NCBI RefSeq assembly: GCF_041296385.1
Contig: NW_027184085.1
Coordinates: forward strand, 58,872,109 to 58,936,108
Length of the DNA: 64,000 nucleotides
Source of the DNA: Aphelocoma coerulescens
Lineage: Eukaryota; Chordata; Aves; Passeriformes; Corvidae
Reading direction: 5' to 3'
Part shown: one piece after another, positions 1-13,956 of the stretch
Numbering within the stretch: the stretch's first letter is position 1
Layout of the letters: every line of letters begins with the position of its first letter
Program-made: the position numbers and the translations under genes
Notes under the pieces: model-generated
The model's database searches: none
What the model was told of the DNA's origin: nothing
The model's input: only the letters and a program-made list of their open reading frames with translations

Positions 1-1574
1 CCTTGGCCTAAGATGCTTGGGCACTAAATTTACTCACAGGTGCCCTTATTAGGGTCTAAGTTTTTACAAACTTACCTTCTGGTGTTTTTCTGATGGGTGC
101 CACTGCAGCAGCCAGCAGCTGCATAACCTGCCTGTCATGTCCATTCAGACTCACGTGCCGTTCCCATTGTTGCTTCTTTCAATCTCCTCACAAATGTGCC
201 ATAGGCACAGGACAAACCTGGTGGTCTGTAGACTGCTACAAACCAGATTATTTTACAGTGAGCTGCTCTCCATTAAAAGCTGCCTTTTAACACTTCCTTA
301 CCTCTACATAAAGGAGTGCACTGCACACGGTGAGCAACTGAAGATTCTGTAAATACATGCTCTCAGTAATGTAATTGCTTATTCATACATTTCTCTGACT
401 TTGCAGTGCATGCATCACACAACAAAATTTCTATTGTGCTGTAGCAAACAAGCTGCGTGCAGATCAAGGTAATCTGAGGATAAACCTTTACAAGCTACAT
501 ATGGATTCATCACCTTTGTTCATATCAGCATGCACTTTTTCACATAGAGGCTGTTTTCATAATTTTACACCTGAGAAGGACACACAGAATTGACACACTG
601 CTATTTTTTCTCTGCTCCATAACTTTGGCTGGCAGCACCATAACAAAGATCTTTGCTGCACACGATCACACAGATACACAACAGAAAAATCAGTGTCAGA
701 TGCAGCTCAAGCTACAGAAAATTCTGAAATGTGCACCTTTGTGTAATATTGTGCAGCCAAAAGCCATATTAATTGCAGTATTTGTGTTGTTTGGCTGTTA
801 AGTGGCTTTTCTTTCAGCATTGAATAGACACAGTGCTGCTGCTTTTGTCGGGGATTTTTTTCTTTACATGAGATTGTCACCTTAGCTGGCCTGAACCTAC
901 ATGAGATATATTCCTTCCAGCCTATTTCCTACTCTTCACTGAAGTGAATGCTGATGTTTTTTACTGTTCTCAGTAGGAAGTCCATTGAGCTATCTTTTAT
1001 TATCTCGCAGTCGTTCTATATAGTCTGTGTGCTGCAGTGTTGCAACATGGGACTTTAAATTCCTCTGTGCTTCAGATCGTACTTGTCATGGGAAATGATA
1101 GGGTGTGATTTTTTTAGGTCTGTTCAGCAAGATACTCCCAAGTCCTCAAATACAAGTCGTGCTGGTTTCAGCAGTTAAACCATGACACAAGTCTATATAT
1201 GCACAGAATTAATACTATTAAAAAAAAATACAGCTTTCTATATTGCTTTTATACATTGGATTTTTTTTCCCCATTGAATTTTTCAGTCTTTATGAGAGGA
1301 GTATGGGGATCTTTCAAGTTTCTTAAGGAAGCAGGCCTGTAGCTGAACTCACAGTTCAAATGGGACTGCGCAGTCTACAGCAGATGGGAGAAACTCTTTG
1401 GACATGACCCAGGGAGAATGGGTCACCGGCTCTCAGCCTGCTCCAGCACTGCCTGCAGTGGCTGGTGCTCCTGAACTGAGTCAGCCTGGACAAGGCTTGG
1501 GAGCACCTAACAGCAGCTTCCAGTGCCTATGAGGGACTGTCAGAAGCTGGGATCTTCTCAGTGGGGCACAGTGG
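1..1574. other. Non-coding DNA, left edge of upstream region
   Basis: I see no coding exon, RNA gene or clear repeat here. Open frames are short (71 codons or fewer in 93-352) and have no recognisable domain. The sequence is AT-rich, turning GC-richer after about 1,320 as it approaches the CR1 fragment that follows. A distal regulatory element cannot be excluded from sequence alone. Confidence 0.6.
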
Positions 1575-1755
1575 GCAGGTGAGGGGCAGGAGAGACTGAA
1601 ACTGGCCATTTGGAAACCTTTCCCCAGGAGGACAGATGAGCAGCAGCTCAGGCTGCCCAGGGCTGTGCAGGCTCCCTCCCTCCCTGAACAGCCTGGTCTG
1701 ACCCCATGGCTGATAGTGCTAGGAGCAATGTCTTGCACTAGGCACCTCCTGAGCA
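1575..1755 (+). mobile_element. Degraded CR1 LINE 3' fragment
   Basis: The segment containing AGCCTGGTCTGACCCCATGG (1,689-1,708), followed by a short spacer and CACCTCCTGAG, matches the 3' part of CR1 retrotransposons in sense orientation. In intact CR1 this is the stretch where the end of ORF2 runs into the 3' UTR. The terminal octamer tail is not preserved, so this is an old copy. The GC-rich sequence before it (about 1,320-1,575) may be part of the same insertion but is too diverged to assign. Confidence 0.5.
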
Positions 1756-3837
1756 CTCTCCTCATCTGGATTAGCCTGTGACACTATGGTCCTTTGAACC
1801 TAGTTTTTATTCACTCTTAATGATGGTGAGCCTATCCTTGACATTAAGAGAAAAATACTTAACCTCACATTTTTCTATTACAATCTTCTATTTGGCAAGC
1901 ATTTTCAGTATGAGAGTGCTGAAGAACCCTTTCAAGAGTGTATTTGATGGAGCAGATCCCTAAGAGACACTTCTTCAACCCTGCTGCTCACTGCAGTTGC
2001 TGACTCCTTTTTCCACGTGAGAGCTGGTAAAAAAAGATTTCTATACTTGTTCCACTTATTGTTTACTTCGCTGTTACATGTTCTTCCTTCATAACACCCA
2101 CGAAGGATAAGGAAAAAATGGCAGGCTTTTCCTGAAAGACTGTAATTAAAAAGCTTTTGTTTCACAGGACTATGAGTAGGTTCTTCAGTAACAATACCAC
2201 ATGCTGGTGTGCATACAAATTTCATCTTAGTGTTTTTAATTAATTTGGCTCAATTATGTTTTTTGCTGTCTTTGTTAAAGAAATCTTTCTGGCTACTATT
2301 CGATGTTAATTAACAGCTCTCCTGGAGATGGTCTGCATTTTAAGGCACAGTTCAGCATAGCCAAGCTGGGATCCTTTGTCAAAGGCTAAACTAAAGGAAA
2401 AACCTGTTTGCTCTTTTATTATTGCACTTCCCAGTAACCAGTGTAGTGGATAGTACCTGGGAATGTATGTTTCTCGATTAACCCTTCAAACCTCCACTTT
2501 TTTTTGAAAAATCATGACCAACTAGGATGAGCTGTTAGTAAGCACATCTATAATATTTTATCTATGACAAATACAGATTTATGGTATGATGGGACATAAT
2601 TCATTATTAGAGTTTCTGCTAATGTAATTTCATCCTAATGACACAAGGTCATAAAATCATCTTTGCTGGAATGTACACACTTCAGGGTTTGGATTCTGCA
2701 TGTTCAGAACTGCATTTGTCCACTTAACTAATTTTCACAGGTTTCACACTTCATGTATTTTTCTTCTCTCTTTTACAGTTGGTTATACTATGTGACCTCT
2801 ATATATTTTTTTGAAGCCTGCTGTAAGACTTCCACTGACATAATTTTATTACCTTGAGTGGTAAGTCATCAGTGATATGTATCTCTGAATTGAGCAGGTA
2901 ATAAGGCACTTAATGTGTACTTTCCTGTCTGCCTTACTGGGATGGACTTAATGAGTTTCTGCAATGTCTTATCTTTTGCTGCAAATTTATTCCTCATTCT
3001 TTCTGAGACTGGATAATCTATGGAAATTACTTGGGTATAAGTAATCCTATAATTTTCAAATACAATGGTCAAATACTTTTCAAAGAATTCATCTTATCAG
3101 ATGCTTCCTCAATCTTTATTTCCCTGTTTGTATCTTATTATTGAATCATAGAGTAATATCTGGGGGAAAAAGACCCAGTCACTGTAATTTGGGAGGCATA
3201 CCCACTTATTCCACCTTTCCAATGGATACTGTGAATTTCTAACTTGCTTCTGTCACGAAGAATATCTCAAAAGGAATGTAATGTATTTGATTATCTCCAA
3301 GCACCACAGTGTACTTACTGTATTGTTGTATCTTTTCTCTCTAACATTTCATTTCTAGCCAATTTATTTCAGCTAAGACACCCAGAAAGTTTAATAAATG
3401 CTGGTCTGTATCTTCTGCCAGTCTTTTCCACACTCTGTATTCTTGATTTCAATTACAATATAATAGCAAATATGTATAATTAATATAAATATGATTAATA
3501 TAATGAAGTGTGTTTGAATAATTATTTTAAATTCAGTTTAAAAAATTGTCAGAGATTTCCCCTCCTTTCTGCAGTCTGGTGTGAAATCTGCATTTTTTTC
3601 AAAAGAAGGTTTTCCTAGGAATGTAGTTATCCCTATGTCCTGCTTACTGTCTCATAAAATCTCATTGATTGCATTCTCATCCTGGTTTGTTAAAAACTCC
3701 ATCAATATTCAAGAAAATCGATAGCTTCTATGAGTCTCCTAGCTTCTATGGTTTCTTCTTGGATCCAGCTTGTTAAAAACCTTGTGGCCTTTTCCCCATG
3801 ATTTCACAATATTTTAAGTTTCAAGCCTTCTAATTTA
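1756..3837. other. Non-coding AT-rich stretch
   Basis: No exon, RNA gene or confident repeat was recognised. Around 3,440-3,540 the sequence is almost pure A/T and resembles a degenerate AT-rich low-complexity tract. A sequence near 3,140-3,160 (TTGAATCATAGAGTAAT) loosely resembles a very old CR1 end, but is too diverged to call. Confidence 0.5.
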
Positions 3838-3900
3838 CAGAATCACAGAATAGTTAGGGCTGCAAAGGACCTTCAGAGATCATCTAGTCCGACCCCTACA
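3838..3900 (-). mobile_element. CR1 LINE 3' end (short)
   Basis: AATCACAGAATAGTTAGGGC, then a stretch ending GGACCTTCAGAGATCATCTAG and TCCGACCCC, is the reverse complement of the CR1 3' terminus. Only about 60 bp are left, as is usual for CR1 copies that were 5'-truncated during target-primed reverse transcription. A second, separate CR1 end follows within 30 bases in the same orientation. Confidence 0.8.
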
Positions 3901-3925
3901 AATTTTATTACTTTCCTTCCCAAAA

Positions 3926-4000
3926 ATCACAGAATCACAGAATCATCAGGTTGGCAAAGAACTTTGAGATCAAGTCCAACCCATGACCTAACTATCAGGT
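3926..4000 (-). mobile_element. CR1 LINE 3' end (short, second copy)
   Basis: The double AATCACAG-type unit at 3,927-3,943 is followed by ATCAGGTTGGCAAAGAACTT and AAGTCCAACCCATGACCTAA. This is the antisense CR1 3' terminus with two copies of the tail octamer. It lies directly behind another CR1 end in the same orientation, which implies two insertions or a local duplication. No ORF2 coding sequence is left. Confidence 0.8.
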
Positions 4001-7000
4001 CTTGGTCTTGGGAAGAAAATGATGCCAGCAGGTCCTTTGGGATTTACTGCCCCCACTGCTATCAAACCTGGTGCTGATTCCCCAGAGAATAGGCTCATTC
4101 CTGAAGTGTCTGACACCTTGACTGACCATGCTCTGTCTTGCTAAACAATCCTATAAAATGCACACACCTTAAATTCCCCTCCCGGGTGTTCCTTAAGCAG
4201 TGAAGTACCTTATAATAGTGACATATTCCCTCCCTCCAGTGTCCTTATATTTCTAATAATTTTTCTGGCCTGGCATCTACAGTATGGTATAAAACACCCT
4301 CCTCTCTTCCACATCACTCCTATCTCATGACTAAAATCCTCTACACTAAAATCACTACTACATTTGTTGTCTGCATAGGGACAGCTCTATTTAGGTGTGC
4401 AAATACACCCCATCACACCATTTAACCTCTGCGTAGCTTGCTGTCTTTACAGAGACAGAGCCAGAGAGAAGTCAATCCACCATTCTTTTAAGAAAATCCC
4501 TGTTGTGACTTGTTGCAAAGCGAGAGGGGTTTTGTAGACTGGCTGAAGTCATGTTAAGGTTGCAGATGAAAGATAATAGATGCCATGTCCTTGTCTGGGG
4601 ACTGCCCTAGGAAGTACATGGCAGGGCCATTATGTCTACATTACGTCAAGGTTTCTACTGACATAATTATGTTAGGCATTGATCTTGCCTACTACATTAT
4701 CTGTCAAGCAGATGGTAGAGTAGCACAAATATATTGACACTACCACAACAATTTACTCTGCAAGGCCACTCATGCAACTACACATTCAGGTTATTTAGCT
4801 CTGTTCAAAACTTTTTCTAGAAAGTAATATTTCTTGGGGAAAAAAGAAATCAGTCCAGCCTAAGAAAAGAATTTGATCAGGGTTTGACAAAGCATTAAAA
4901 TCAAGGTATTAAGAAGGGAACTGTCTATTCTGCAAAATAATAAGACTCCTAAAATTAATAAGACAGTTTCTTTTCACTTCCTCTGATTTGCCAGCTACTT
5001 AAAGAAAGAGGATGTTTTGCCTGACAGTACTTTTTATAATTTTGTAATTTAAAACAACTCTTTGTAGGGGATACAAATCCACAAACTTCAATTTAACTTC
5101 TTTAAATGCCTGATGCCATTAAGGATATTGCTGGCATTATGAAGGATTAGCAAGTATATGCCAGAGTAAGCACAATGATCAGAACCAAAGCAAAAACAGA
5201 ATCCCAGAACCCAAGATGCAGGGACAACTTAGTATGTCATGCACCATTGCTAGCATGTTGTCTAAAAATTATCCAAATTGTTTTTGTGCATCCATTTAAC
5301 AATTCAGGTTTAACCATTAGAATAACTATAAACTAAAGATATGGCTGTGATAGATGCAGTGTGTCTCAGAGTGTAAGATAGGGAGAAGAAACATACCTAA
5401 TAGCACCAGATTTAGGACATCTACACTGTTAGATGCAAAGCAAGAGAACTGATCCGCCCTGTGAGCTAGAAGCATCCAAGAAAGGTACTGCCCAGGACCA
5501 GGAAGCACCCTGAATAAATCCACTTACTGCACCCTTCCTAGCACAGAGACAAAAATGATCTCCTGTGCTGTACACTTCACTAAGGCATAGTTTTGTTCAA
5601 AGTTCTTTCTACTGGAAATATGTGTTTCATTAATGTACCTTTCTTTCCATGTGACATACTATTGTCTTCTCTCTTACTACACAGGATGAACTTTTGTTTC
5701 CATAATTGCCCCTCTCACATTTTACTGTGATCTGTATTCAAACTACAGCCTAGTCCTAGAGTAGCATGGCAGATATCCAGATACACTATTTAATACCAGT
5801 CTAGTGTTTGATCTATAAATCCAGGACAATAGTGCAGCATGGATGCTGCTTTGGAAGAAGAGAGCTTTTCTGACTTACTGTATGCTTTCACATCTATTAA
5901 TAATTTTCTTAAACAGTCTAGAGATGAAATTCAAATGCTCACATTTTACGGACTAATTTTGTTACTTTCTTTTTCTTTACACGAAGACTCAGCTGAATTT
6001 CCTGTGCTACTCCTGTCACCTGAGGCTTTTGCTCCATTTGATGTAGTCACGCCTGGAAGACTGTATTTCCAGAATCAGAAAAAATAAATCCTATAGAATA
6101 TATTGTGCATCCAATCTGTGAAACTGCCCAGGCTAAGAAATGGCAAGATATTGCTAAGCACATGGACATGAGTAAAGTTGCCCTGACATTTCCGCTTCGC
6201 ATTGTCATATTTTCCAAATGACCAATACATCTTGGATTTAAAGAGAGAGGTACTTCTGCTTTTCAGATGTGCATTCTTTTCACACATAAATCATCTCTGT
6301 TAGTTGCATATGCCTTTGTGATAGAAGAAAGAGAGCACAAGCTGCATGTTACATTGCAAGACAGGTACAGTTTGGACTTCTTTCATCCACCCTTAATAAA
6401 GCTTTTTACTTCACTGCTAATTACAGGCAGAAGTTGTTCAGCGACACTTACTGTGGGAAGTTAAAGAACAGGCAACAGTTTCCAGACATGTGGAACCTGT
6501 CTCCTTTGACCACCTAGGGTAGGGCATACCATTACTGACACTGGAGCAGGAAACACTAAAAAATACTGTAATTATGGTGTTTGACCAGCTTTCCAACAGA
6601 GATCTGTGAAACTTCACACTTAGGTCATAATTTTCTTATGGCTTTGAAATGAGTTGCTGAATGCAAAGCTTCTAAATTGAATGGAAAAAGGGGTTGGTTC
6701 TGACATTTCAAAATGCCCTGTAAAGGTACAGCTGATTGGAACATTGACTTCTAGAGGACTTTAATAAAAACCTCAAAGATTTCCATCAGTATTCTGAATA
6801 GTGCACCCTTTTCTCTCCCTGTAAAAAGCCACATTTACATCAGCAGTACAAGCTGATAAAAGTGAATTCTCTGCTGATATGCTTGTCAGCTTCCAAGAGA
6901 CATGTAACATACCGGAGTCTCCACTGGGTAGTCCTGGAAACAGCAGCTTTATGGTTTAGCCATAAAGCTATAAATCTCTGGAGGACATATTGACCCTTGT

Positions 7001-10000
7001 CTATAGTATTTTAGCAGATAGCACTTCAAAGGCTATCTATCATCTACTTATTTTAATTTCCATCACTGAAGTTTACCTGCTCTTGTTTTATACCTGCTCT
7101 TTGTATTTTCAACTGCATTTTACAGTTACAAAATGGCATACACAGCATACCAAGATTATACAACCAACTACACTTGTCTCTATACAAGTGCATAGATTTT
7201 GATTTTTGAATCTGACTTAAGTCAAGTGTTTTGGAATTAGCATGAAGGCCTCAGTTACCTATTACTGTAATGTGCTCCAAGTCATCAGAGTTGCAATCAC
7301 ACGCTGCAATTAACAGGCTTAGTGATTGGAATCACCTGTTATTAGCCCAGTGTCATGAGTGAAGCCCTGATGCCATCAGAAGCCATCAGAAGTTACCAAA
7401 CTTTTGAATCAGTGATGAAATGACTGTGTTTGAAAATGTGTTTACACCTTATAAATGTTTGCTTTTTCCTTCTATGAAAGAAGCAAATGAATGTGAGTGA
7501 TCTGTCACATGATATATTTCACTTACCTCAGATGTTCAGTCTAAGCTGTTTCAAAAAGGAGATGACACTTACATGTGACCTCATAGAATAACTTTATGAA
7601 GTTCCATGTGACTTTCTTATGCAACATGAGAGATCTACTTGCAACAGACAAAATCAATAGGAACCGAGAAAGCAGTTAGTTTTTACAAGCATAAAAGCAA
7701 TCAGACTCATGAGCTGAATTAGGCAACCAAACTACAATTCAGTGCATTTTTCTGGACTACCATCTCTTCACATCTTTTGCAAAACAAAGAATTGAGTACA
7801 GAGATTTTCTAAATCAGTGAAGCCTTGTGTGTGTTGTGCTGGCAGGGAGAACAGCTCAGGCAGCAGGCTGGCAGGTTGTTTCACAGCACACCGTGGCACG
7901 GGCGAGATTAACACTGCAGCAGCAGAGCAACGGGAAAGGAAGAGTGGCAGCTCACAAAAGGAAGGGTGACAAAAATACCCCACAAGTAAAGCTGCCATGA
8001 AGAGTTATTTTTAGCTGGCAATACTTGCATGTATTGCCATATGCCCTTCCAGTATATTATGATTGTACTCCTCACAGGGCTGGCCCACACAACAGTGACT
8101 GGTGACCAAGGTCAACCTCTACAGGCAGCAGTACATACCCAGGAAAGCAAGTTTTTTTCCCCCCGCATTTACATTTTTATTGATCTTTCACTTTTTCACT
8201 GACACTAGAGACCTGAATGGAAAGCTGGATATTTTTCTCCTCCTCATTCTTCCCACCAGCATGCTTATGCCAGCATGAGTGTCTGGCTGGCCACAGGGTA
8301 AACCCAGCCGGTCTATCTGAGAGGAAATAGAGAAAGAAACATGCAGGGTGGCTGTGTGGGCACATGGGGACTCGCAGTAGCACCAGGCAAGATAGGGAGT
8401 GTGGGAAGGCAGGCAAGATCATCATCTTCACCAGCTCTGACAATTTCTGTGCACCTTCAAATTATTTGTTGCACTTAGAAATAAACTGCAATTTAAAAAG
8501 TTTGCTGAATGCATATAGCCTTGAAAAACATGCTCATTTGAGTTTGATGGAAATTGGCTGGAGGCAGCCTGCAGCAGCATCGTCTAACACCTGCTACCCT
8601 GCCAACACTCACCAGTTTTGAGCTGGAATAAGCCAACATTGTTTCATAAGAATCCATTATGTGCATGTTTGTTTACAGTTCTCATTAGGAGAAGGAGTTG
8701 CTAATCCACCATTAAAAGTGACTACTTTTATCAGGCACAAATATCTGCAGAGCCACTGGCATCTGCCCACCAAGTGCAGAATGCTGAACTCCCAGCACAG
8801 GTAGACTGCAAACAGCCATCCAAGCACTGCAGTTTTTATAAAATTCATTTGGAAGTGGCAATCTTTCTGTATAAATAGCAACATTTTATAGTAACAAATG
8901 TAAACAAAATGTTCAAAAGCTGCCTCTCAATAATGTCTGCTGGCATAATTGTATCTATGCCAGAGGGTTAGGGCTCTGTTAGTTTATCTGTGTGAAGTAC
9001 AAAGTGTTTGCAAGTGATGAATGACATCTGCAGAAGTGTGCAGTTGCAGACCAACCTTTGGCCTTGTCAGGGTTTCTCTCTTCAAAGTGAGACTAATATA
9101 AGCCACTGAGGCTTAAGCCGGGTGAGACTTCAAAAGCAAAACTCCAGTCTGTACTGATATTCGTCCTACCCCAGTACTTCTCATATTCCTGGAAGAAAAG
9201 TATTACTATGTAAATACCTTTATATAACTTCATTGAAATTAATTCCAATGCAGATTCACTAAAAGGTTTCACTGTTTTAAGACCGAGTAAAGAAATAAGG
9301 TTCTACTCATAGTATCATTGTCTTCACTATTATTTTTTTTTTCAAAACGGCTGGTAATTATCCTTAAGGGAGAAAGAGAAACAACACTTCCTGGTATTAA
9401 CAGTACGTGAAAACATGTAAACCAGTAGCTTTGAGATGCAGTAGTTCCTTGCAAAGTCACACCCTGATTATTTCACTGTAACTCACCTGGGTAGTTATGC
9501 CAGAAATGAAAATATATATACAGGAGATAGCATGAGACAGTTGGGATGGAATGTTATTTTTGGCTATTTCCTCACATGAAAATAGTTCCTAACGGCATGT
9601 TCTTACAGGGTATCTGCAAGCTGTGGGGAAAGTTTCAATGGACAAACATTATTATCCCCCAAATGCTGTGATTCTGGGAAGTAAACGAGGATATGGAAAG
9701 TATCTCTTTTTTTGGCAAATATGTGGAAGAGAGCTGCTAAAGAACAACCTCTCCAGAAGACTTTTCATCAGATAAAGGCATAATCACTGCTGCAAAGCAT
9801 TTTGGAACAACTGCACAAATTTTAGTTCTTAGGTCAACAGAAAAAAAAACACAAAGCAAGATTAAGTGACAAACTGGGTTGTTTCTATTGCTGCTGCTGC
9901 TTCTCTAGTTTATGTAAAGGATATTTCCAAGCCCCCAGTAGTAAATAAAATAGCTGAAATGAATTCTTCATTTTTCAAGTCACTTGCTGTCAGTATTTGC

Positions 10001-13000
10001 AAAGCAGTAAGTTGTCATGAATGACAGAAAAATCCAAAGACTTTAAATATAATGACTAATGTCTGAAATCCACAGGTTCAACAGATTGGGAGACAACATT
10101 ATACACCATATATAATTGTTATACAGTTCTTACCATGCAATCAGATTTTCAGAACCGGATGGCTAAATCCTTGTCACTGTTTTTTTGGTTTGTTTTGCTC
10201 TGGGTTTTTTTGTGTTTTGTTTTGTTTTTTTGTTCGTTTGTTTTGTTTTAGTTTCTATTTTTTGTTCCCTGAAAGGTAATCCTTAGCTGGCCAGGCAAAG
10301 AAGATGGGGTGCTTTACTCCCACCCTTTGTGTTGCAAATCTGTGATAATATAGTATCTCCTAGAATAGAGACAGTCATAGGCAATTTTTGCCCTTAAGTC
10401 TCACAGTATCTCTGTGCATATGGAAAAATACAGTACCTCCAGCAATAGTCACCAAGTCCTTGGTGGGAAGTTGGAGATGATTATTCTGGGCAGCTATCTT
10501 GTCTCACTAAAACATTCTTTTTCCTTCAAAAAGGCCTGTCTTGGGAAACAAGTGGGCTGACAAATCAGGTCAGTATATGCTTGGGTCAAACAGAAAGCAA
10601 GTTCTTCCCCAAAATTCAACAGTTCCTGGTTTTGAGTTCAGACACCCCCACACTTCAGCACTGAGCTCTATTTCCACCCTGACCGGTATTTACCAACATT
10701 GCTCTGGAACTCCCTTATCTAATATACTGGCTTCCATACTGCACATGGGCTTCTGTTCACACATTTCCAGCTTAGAAGGTGCTTTGTTGATACCATTCTG
10801 CTGTACAAACACCGAGATGTCTGTCTGTCTTCTGTTGTGAGGCAGCGAGGCAGAATCATACAACAAACAAAAGCGTCACCCTTCTTTCTCATGGCAGCCC
10901 TTGTATGAGCATCTCCCAGCTGACCTGTCTCCAGCCTTGTTCCCCTTGGCTCACATTTCTCAGTGCTAGTCAGTTCTCCAGGCTCATCTGTGGTGCCCTG
11001 AGGCAGCATCTTAGCTCAGCAAGGCTTCCAAGCTCCCAGCTCCCACTGCACTTACACAGACCGTGCCTCTTGCTGACACCAGTGACTGTGCAGTAAGACA
11101 GCTCAGGCAGCCCCTCCAGCCTCACTGCTGGATCAATCACCTGAATGCATGGACAAGACGGATGGATGGGAAACATGAACCACAGCTAGCCTGAATTCAG
11201 CATCTGTGAGCTGCCATGAAGGAACATTCTGTACAAGGATACAGCTTTTACAAAGAAAACAAAAGAAAAAATATAATGTGTCCAGCAGAATTTCAAATTA
11301 CTTATGTTGGTATTTGAAATTTTGAGTCAAACCAGGCAGTAGAAACATGGGACTTGGAATTAAATTGGCTAAAGCTGCCAGAAAACTACACCTTCTGTTT
11401 GGATACACTTCTTTGACAACTACCATCCTGACAGCTTTTTCACATCTCTTAAAATAAATGTATATTAAATTTGAACTTCTTGGCGTGGAAGGGCTTTTTT
11501 CATGACTTGTAACAGCAGGAAATGTAACTTGTTCTTACTCAGTAAGGGCTAACCCCAGAATAAAATAAATATTACATCCTGGAATAAAAGAGATATGGTT
11601 TACATAAGGATGCAGAAGAGATCAGACATGCAGAATGGTACTTTCCACAAAATTTAATGGACTTTCCATACTACAGTGAGTCTACAGCTAGTCACTAAAC
11701 ACGTGACCGTTTATGATCCCAAAAAGGGAACAGTGCAGTACCTCAAATGTACTAAATGCAAACAAGAAGCTCCCAGGCACTCCATCTCATTCAGGTCTGT
11801 AAATTTACAGATTGCAAACACTGGTTCAAAGGGATGCTGTGAATTCCTCAGGTTTCTAATATGATGGTGGAGGTGTTAATTTGCATTCAAGTACGCACAT
11901 CGAATACTCAAGCTATTCATGCATTAAAAAGATAGTGTGAACATAAATACCTATTAGTCCCCAAAAGATTATCAAAATTTGCCATAAAATACACTGGCTT
12001 TTACTTTTTTGTCTCAAAATTCACTATTCAGGCATTTTTCTTCTTAAATGTCTCTTACTCAAAGAAGATTTTTGGCTGAAAAATAATGCTCCAAATTTTT
12101 AAAAATTAGTATTTAGTGTCAGATTTGTAGTTTTTTGGCCTTTAGTGAGACAAGATGCTGGTCTGTTAAGCTTTGAAACAACAAAGATACAGCAAACATT
12201 AGCTCTGTTTAAAAAAATAAAAATGCTAGGGTTCAGCTGGCCTTTAATACCTTCTGCTGCGGTTGGTAGTCCAGAACAGCAATGTTCTGCTAAGAGGAAC
12301 CCTCTGTCCTCAAGCCCAGCTTTTAGTCATGGCCAGGTTATCCTAACCTGATCTCATGTTTCCATTTTCCTTCAGTTTCAACTGACTCACTTGGCTCTTC
12401 TAATGTACACATACAGAGAAAAGCATTCTCTTGCTGCTGAGCCTCTAGATATTCACTGCCACATTCACGCATTTCCTTGGGAACAAAATTACTTCAGACC
12501 AAGTTATTATTACATTTATTTTAGGCATCTATCTGCAGATCTATTTTGTTCTTTTGTGTGGTCAGACCAGAACAGTTTACAATGGTTTACTTTCCTTTTA
12601 AACTGATAACTGAAGCTTATTGTACTTTGCAGAGCAGATAAAAATCTTTGAATTTGAAAATCTCCTTTGTGGGAAGCTGTGAAGGCATATCCAGGCTGCT
12701 GTTAGTAGCCCTGCATGGGGACTCTTCTCAGTAAGGTGGAAGTAGGAAAGCGACCCTGGACTAAGCCATCAATACTCCTTGTCTTGTCCACTTCAACTGT
12801 GATCCTTCTAATAACAGGCCAAAGTAAGCTGTAGTTATAACAATTTACTTTGTAACGAGGCTTTCAGCTTAAAAAAAAGTTTCAGCTCTCCCCATTCCCC
12901 ACATTAGTCTCCCTGTTCTAAATTAGGTGGCCTGTATTACTAGCAATAGACGACTTTAGAATTTGCAGAGTTTCCTTTTTACCTCTTTTTCTTTTTTTTA

Positions 13001-13499
13001 GTTTTGCATTTACAGTATGTACATATATAGCCAGCTTCAGAATCAATGGTGTCTAAGTTTTTTTTAATCTTGTGAGTAAAATTTTTTTTAATGGTCACAC
13101 AAGAAAATTAGTGTATATGTAGCTTGAGCTACAAATACAAAAGTACTGTACAAAAATACACAACCTAAAAGCAAAACCATGTCAATATTGTGCATTAATC
13201 TAATACCAGGAGGCCTGAATTACATCGAATGGCTCTGATGATTGTAAATACGTACACACAATACAGTTTATTTTGGATGCAGAACAGAAAACAGGAAATA
13301 ACACAACCGGCCCACTCATCTGCAGTTGCTAATTTCAAGAGAGGATCTCTTCTGTGGAAATTTACCGGCTTTCATATTTCAGTAGATCTCTAATGTAAAC
13401 TGCAACAACTTTGGAGTTGAATTTCATTGCACTGAATAGTGGACTCCAATAGAACCAGCTGATTAACGTGCCTACCTTAATGATGACAGTATAACTTAC
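4001..13499. other. Non-coding DNA upstream of DTWD2
   Basis: I find no supported exon in about 9.5 kb. The longest open frames (82 codons at 5,839-6,087; 99 codons at 10,541-10,840) show no domain, repeat or splice context that I recognise. A T/G-rich simple tract lies at 10,177-10,259. Somewhat GC-richer patches at 7,800-7,960 and 10,880-11,170 could be regulatory, but nothing in the bases proves it. In mammals DTWD2 is transcribed divergently from DMXL1, so this would be the DTWD2-DMXL1 intergenic space if synteny holds. Confidence 0.5.
10177..10259. repeat. TTTTG-type simple repeat
   Basis: A run of T-tracts separated by single or double G, including TGTGTTTTGTTTTGTTTTTT and CGTTTGTTTTGTTTTAG. 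It is an imperfect (TTTTG)n low-complexity tract of about 80 bp with no coding content. Confidence 0.85.
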
Positions 13500-13601
13500 A
13501 TTTAGTCTTGTGCTGCAGAAACTCTCCCGGAGCTGTGAGCCCAGGAGAAGGTATAAGGGATCTACGAGCATGGAAAGTCCTAAACACCTACTCTGCAGCA
13601 C
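13500..13601 (-). other. Candidate divergent exon next to the DTWD2 promoter (unproven)
   Basis: On the minus strand this 102-bp block has an acceptor-like boundary (ATTTTACTCCAG then GTGCTGCAG) and a strong donor-like boundary (CTAAAT then GTAAGT). Its length is exactly 34 codons, and it sits inside a longer minus-strand open frame (13,362-13,649) with a hydrophobic core (PLYLLLG). It lies about 100 bp outside the CpG island and would be transcribed away from DTWD2. I do not recognise the peptide, the open frame has no early ATG, and chance is a real possibility. It could instead be an exon of a promoter-divergent non-coding RNA. Confidence 0.2.
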
Positions 13602-13935
13602 CTGGAGTAAAATATCAATTAAAATGGACAGATAATTATTTAACGACAAGAAGTCTGTGATTTTAAAAAGGCAGTATCAAAAGTACAATCTCCCACCCGA
13701 GCGTCACTAGCACCAGGAGTTGCTATGCACGCGGAGCGGGGCGCTCTGGGTCCAGGGCTGGGCTGTTTTCGTCGGTCTCTCTCGGCGGTGCCGGTACCCG
13801 TGCGGTAAGGGCAGTGGCGGGACGGGCAGCGGTTCCCCGTTCCCCGTTCCCGGCGGGATGGGTCTCAGCCCGCTCCCGGTCCCGGTCCCGGCAGTGCCCG
13901 GGAAGGCCCAGCGGCTCCGCGCGACAGCCGCGCGC

Positions 13936-13956
13936 CGACAGCGCCCCCTGTGGGTC
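13936..13956 (-). promoter_or_regulatory. CTCF-like motif 1
   Basis: The minus strand reads CCCACAGGGGGCGCTGTC, which fits the CTCF core CCNNNAGGGGGCGC. It is upstream of exon 1 in the CpG island and shares GCGCCCCCT (plus strand, 13,941-13,949) with two further sites in the same orientation. The match was made by eye. Occupancy is not shown by sequence. Confidence 0.55.

Noticed and set aside
5839..6087. 82-codon open frame starting MDAALEEESFSDLLY
   Set aside because: It looks protein-like at first, but it has no recognisable domain, no splice or promoter context and a normal chance length for AT-rich DNA scanned in six frames.
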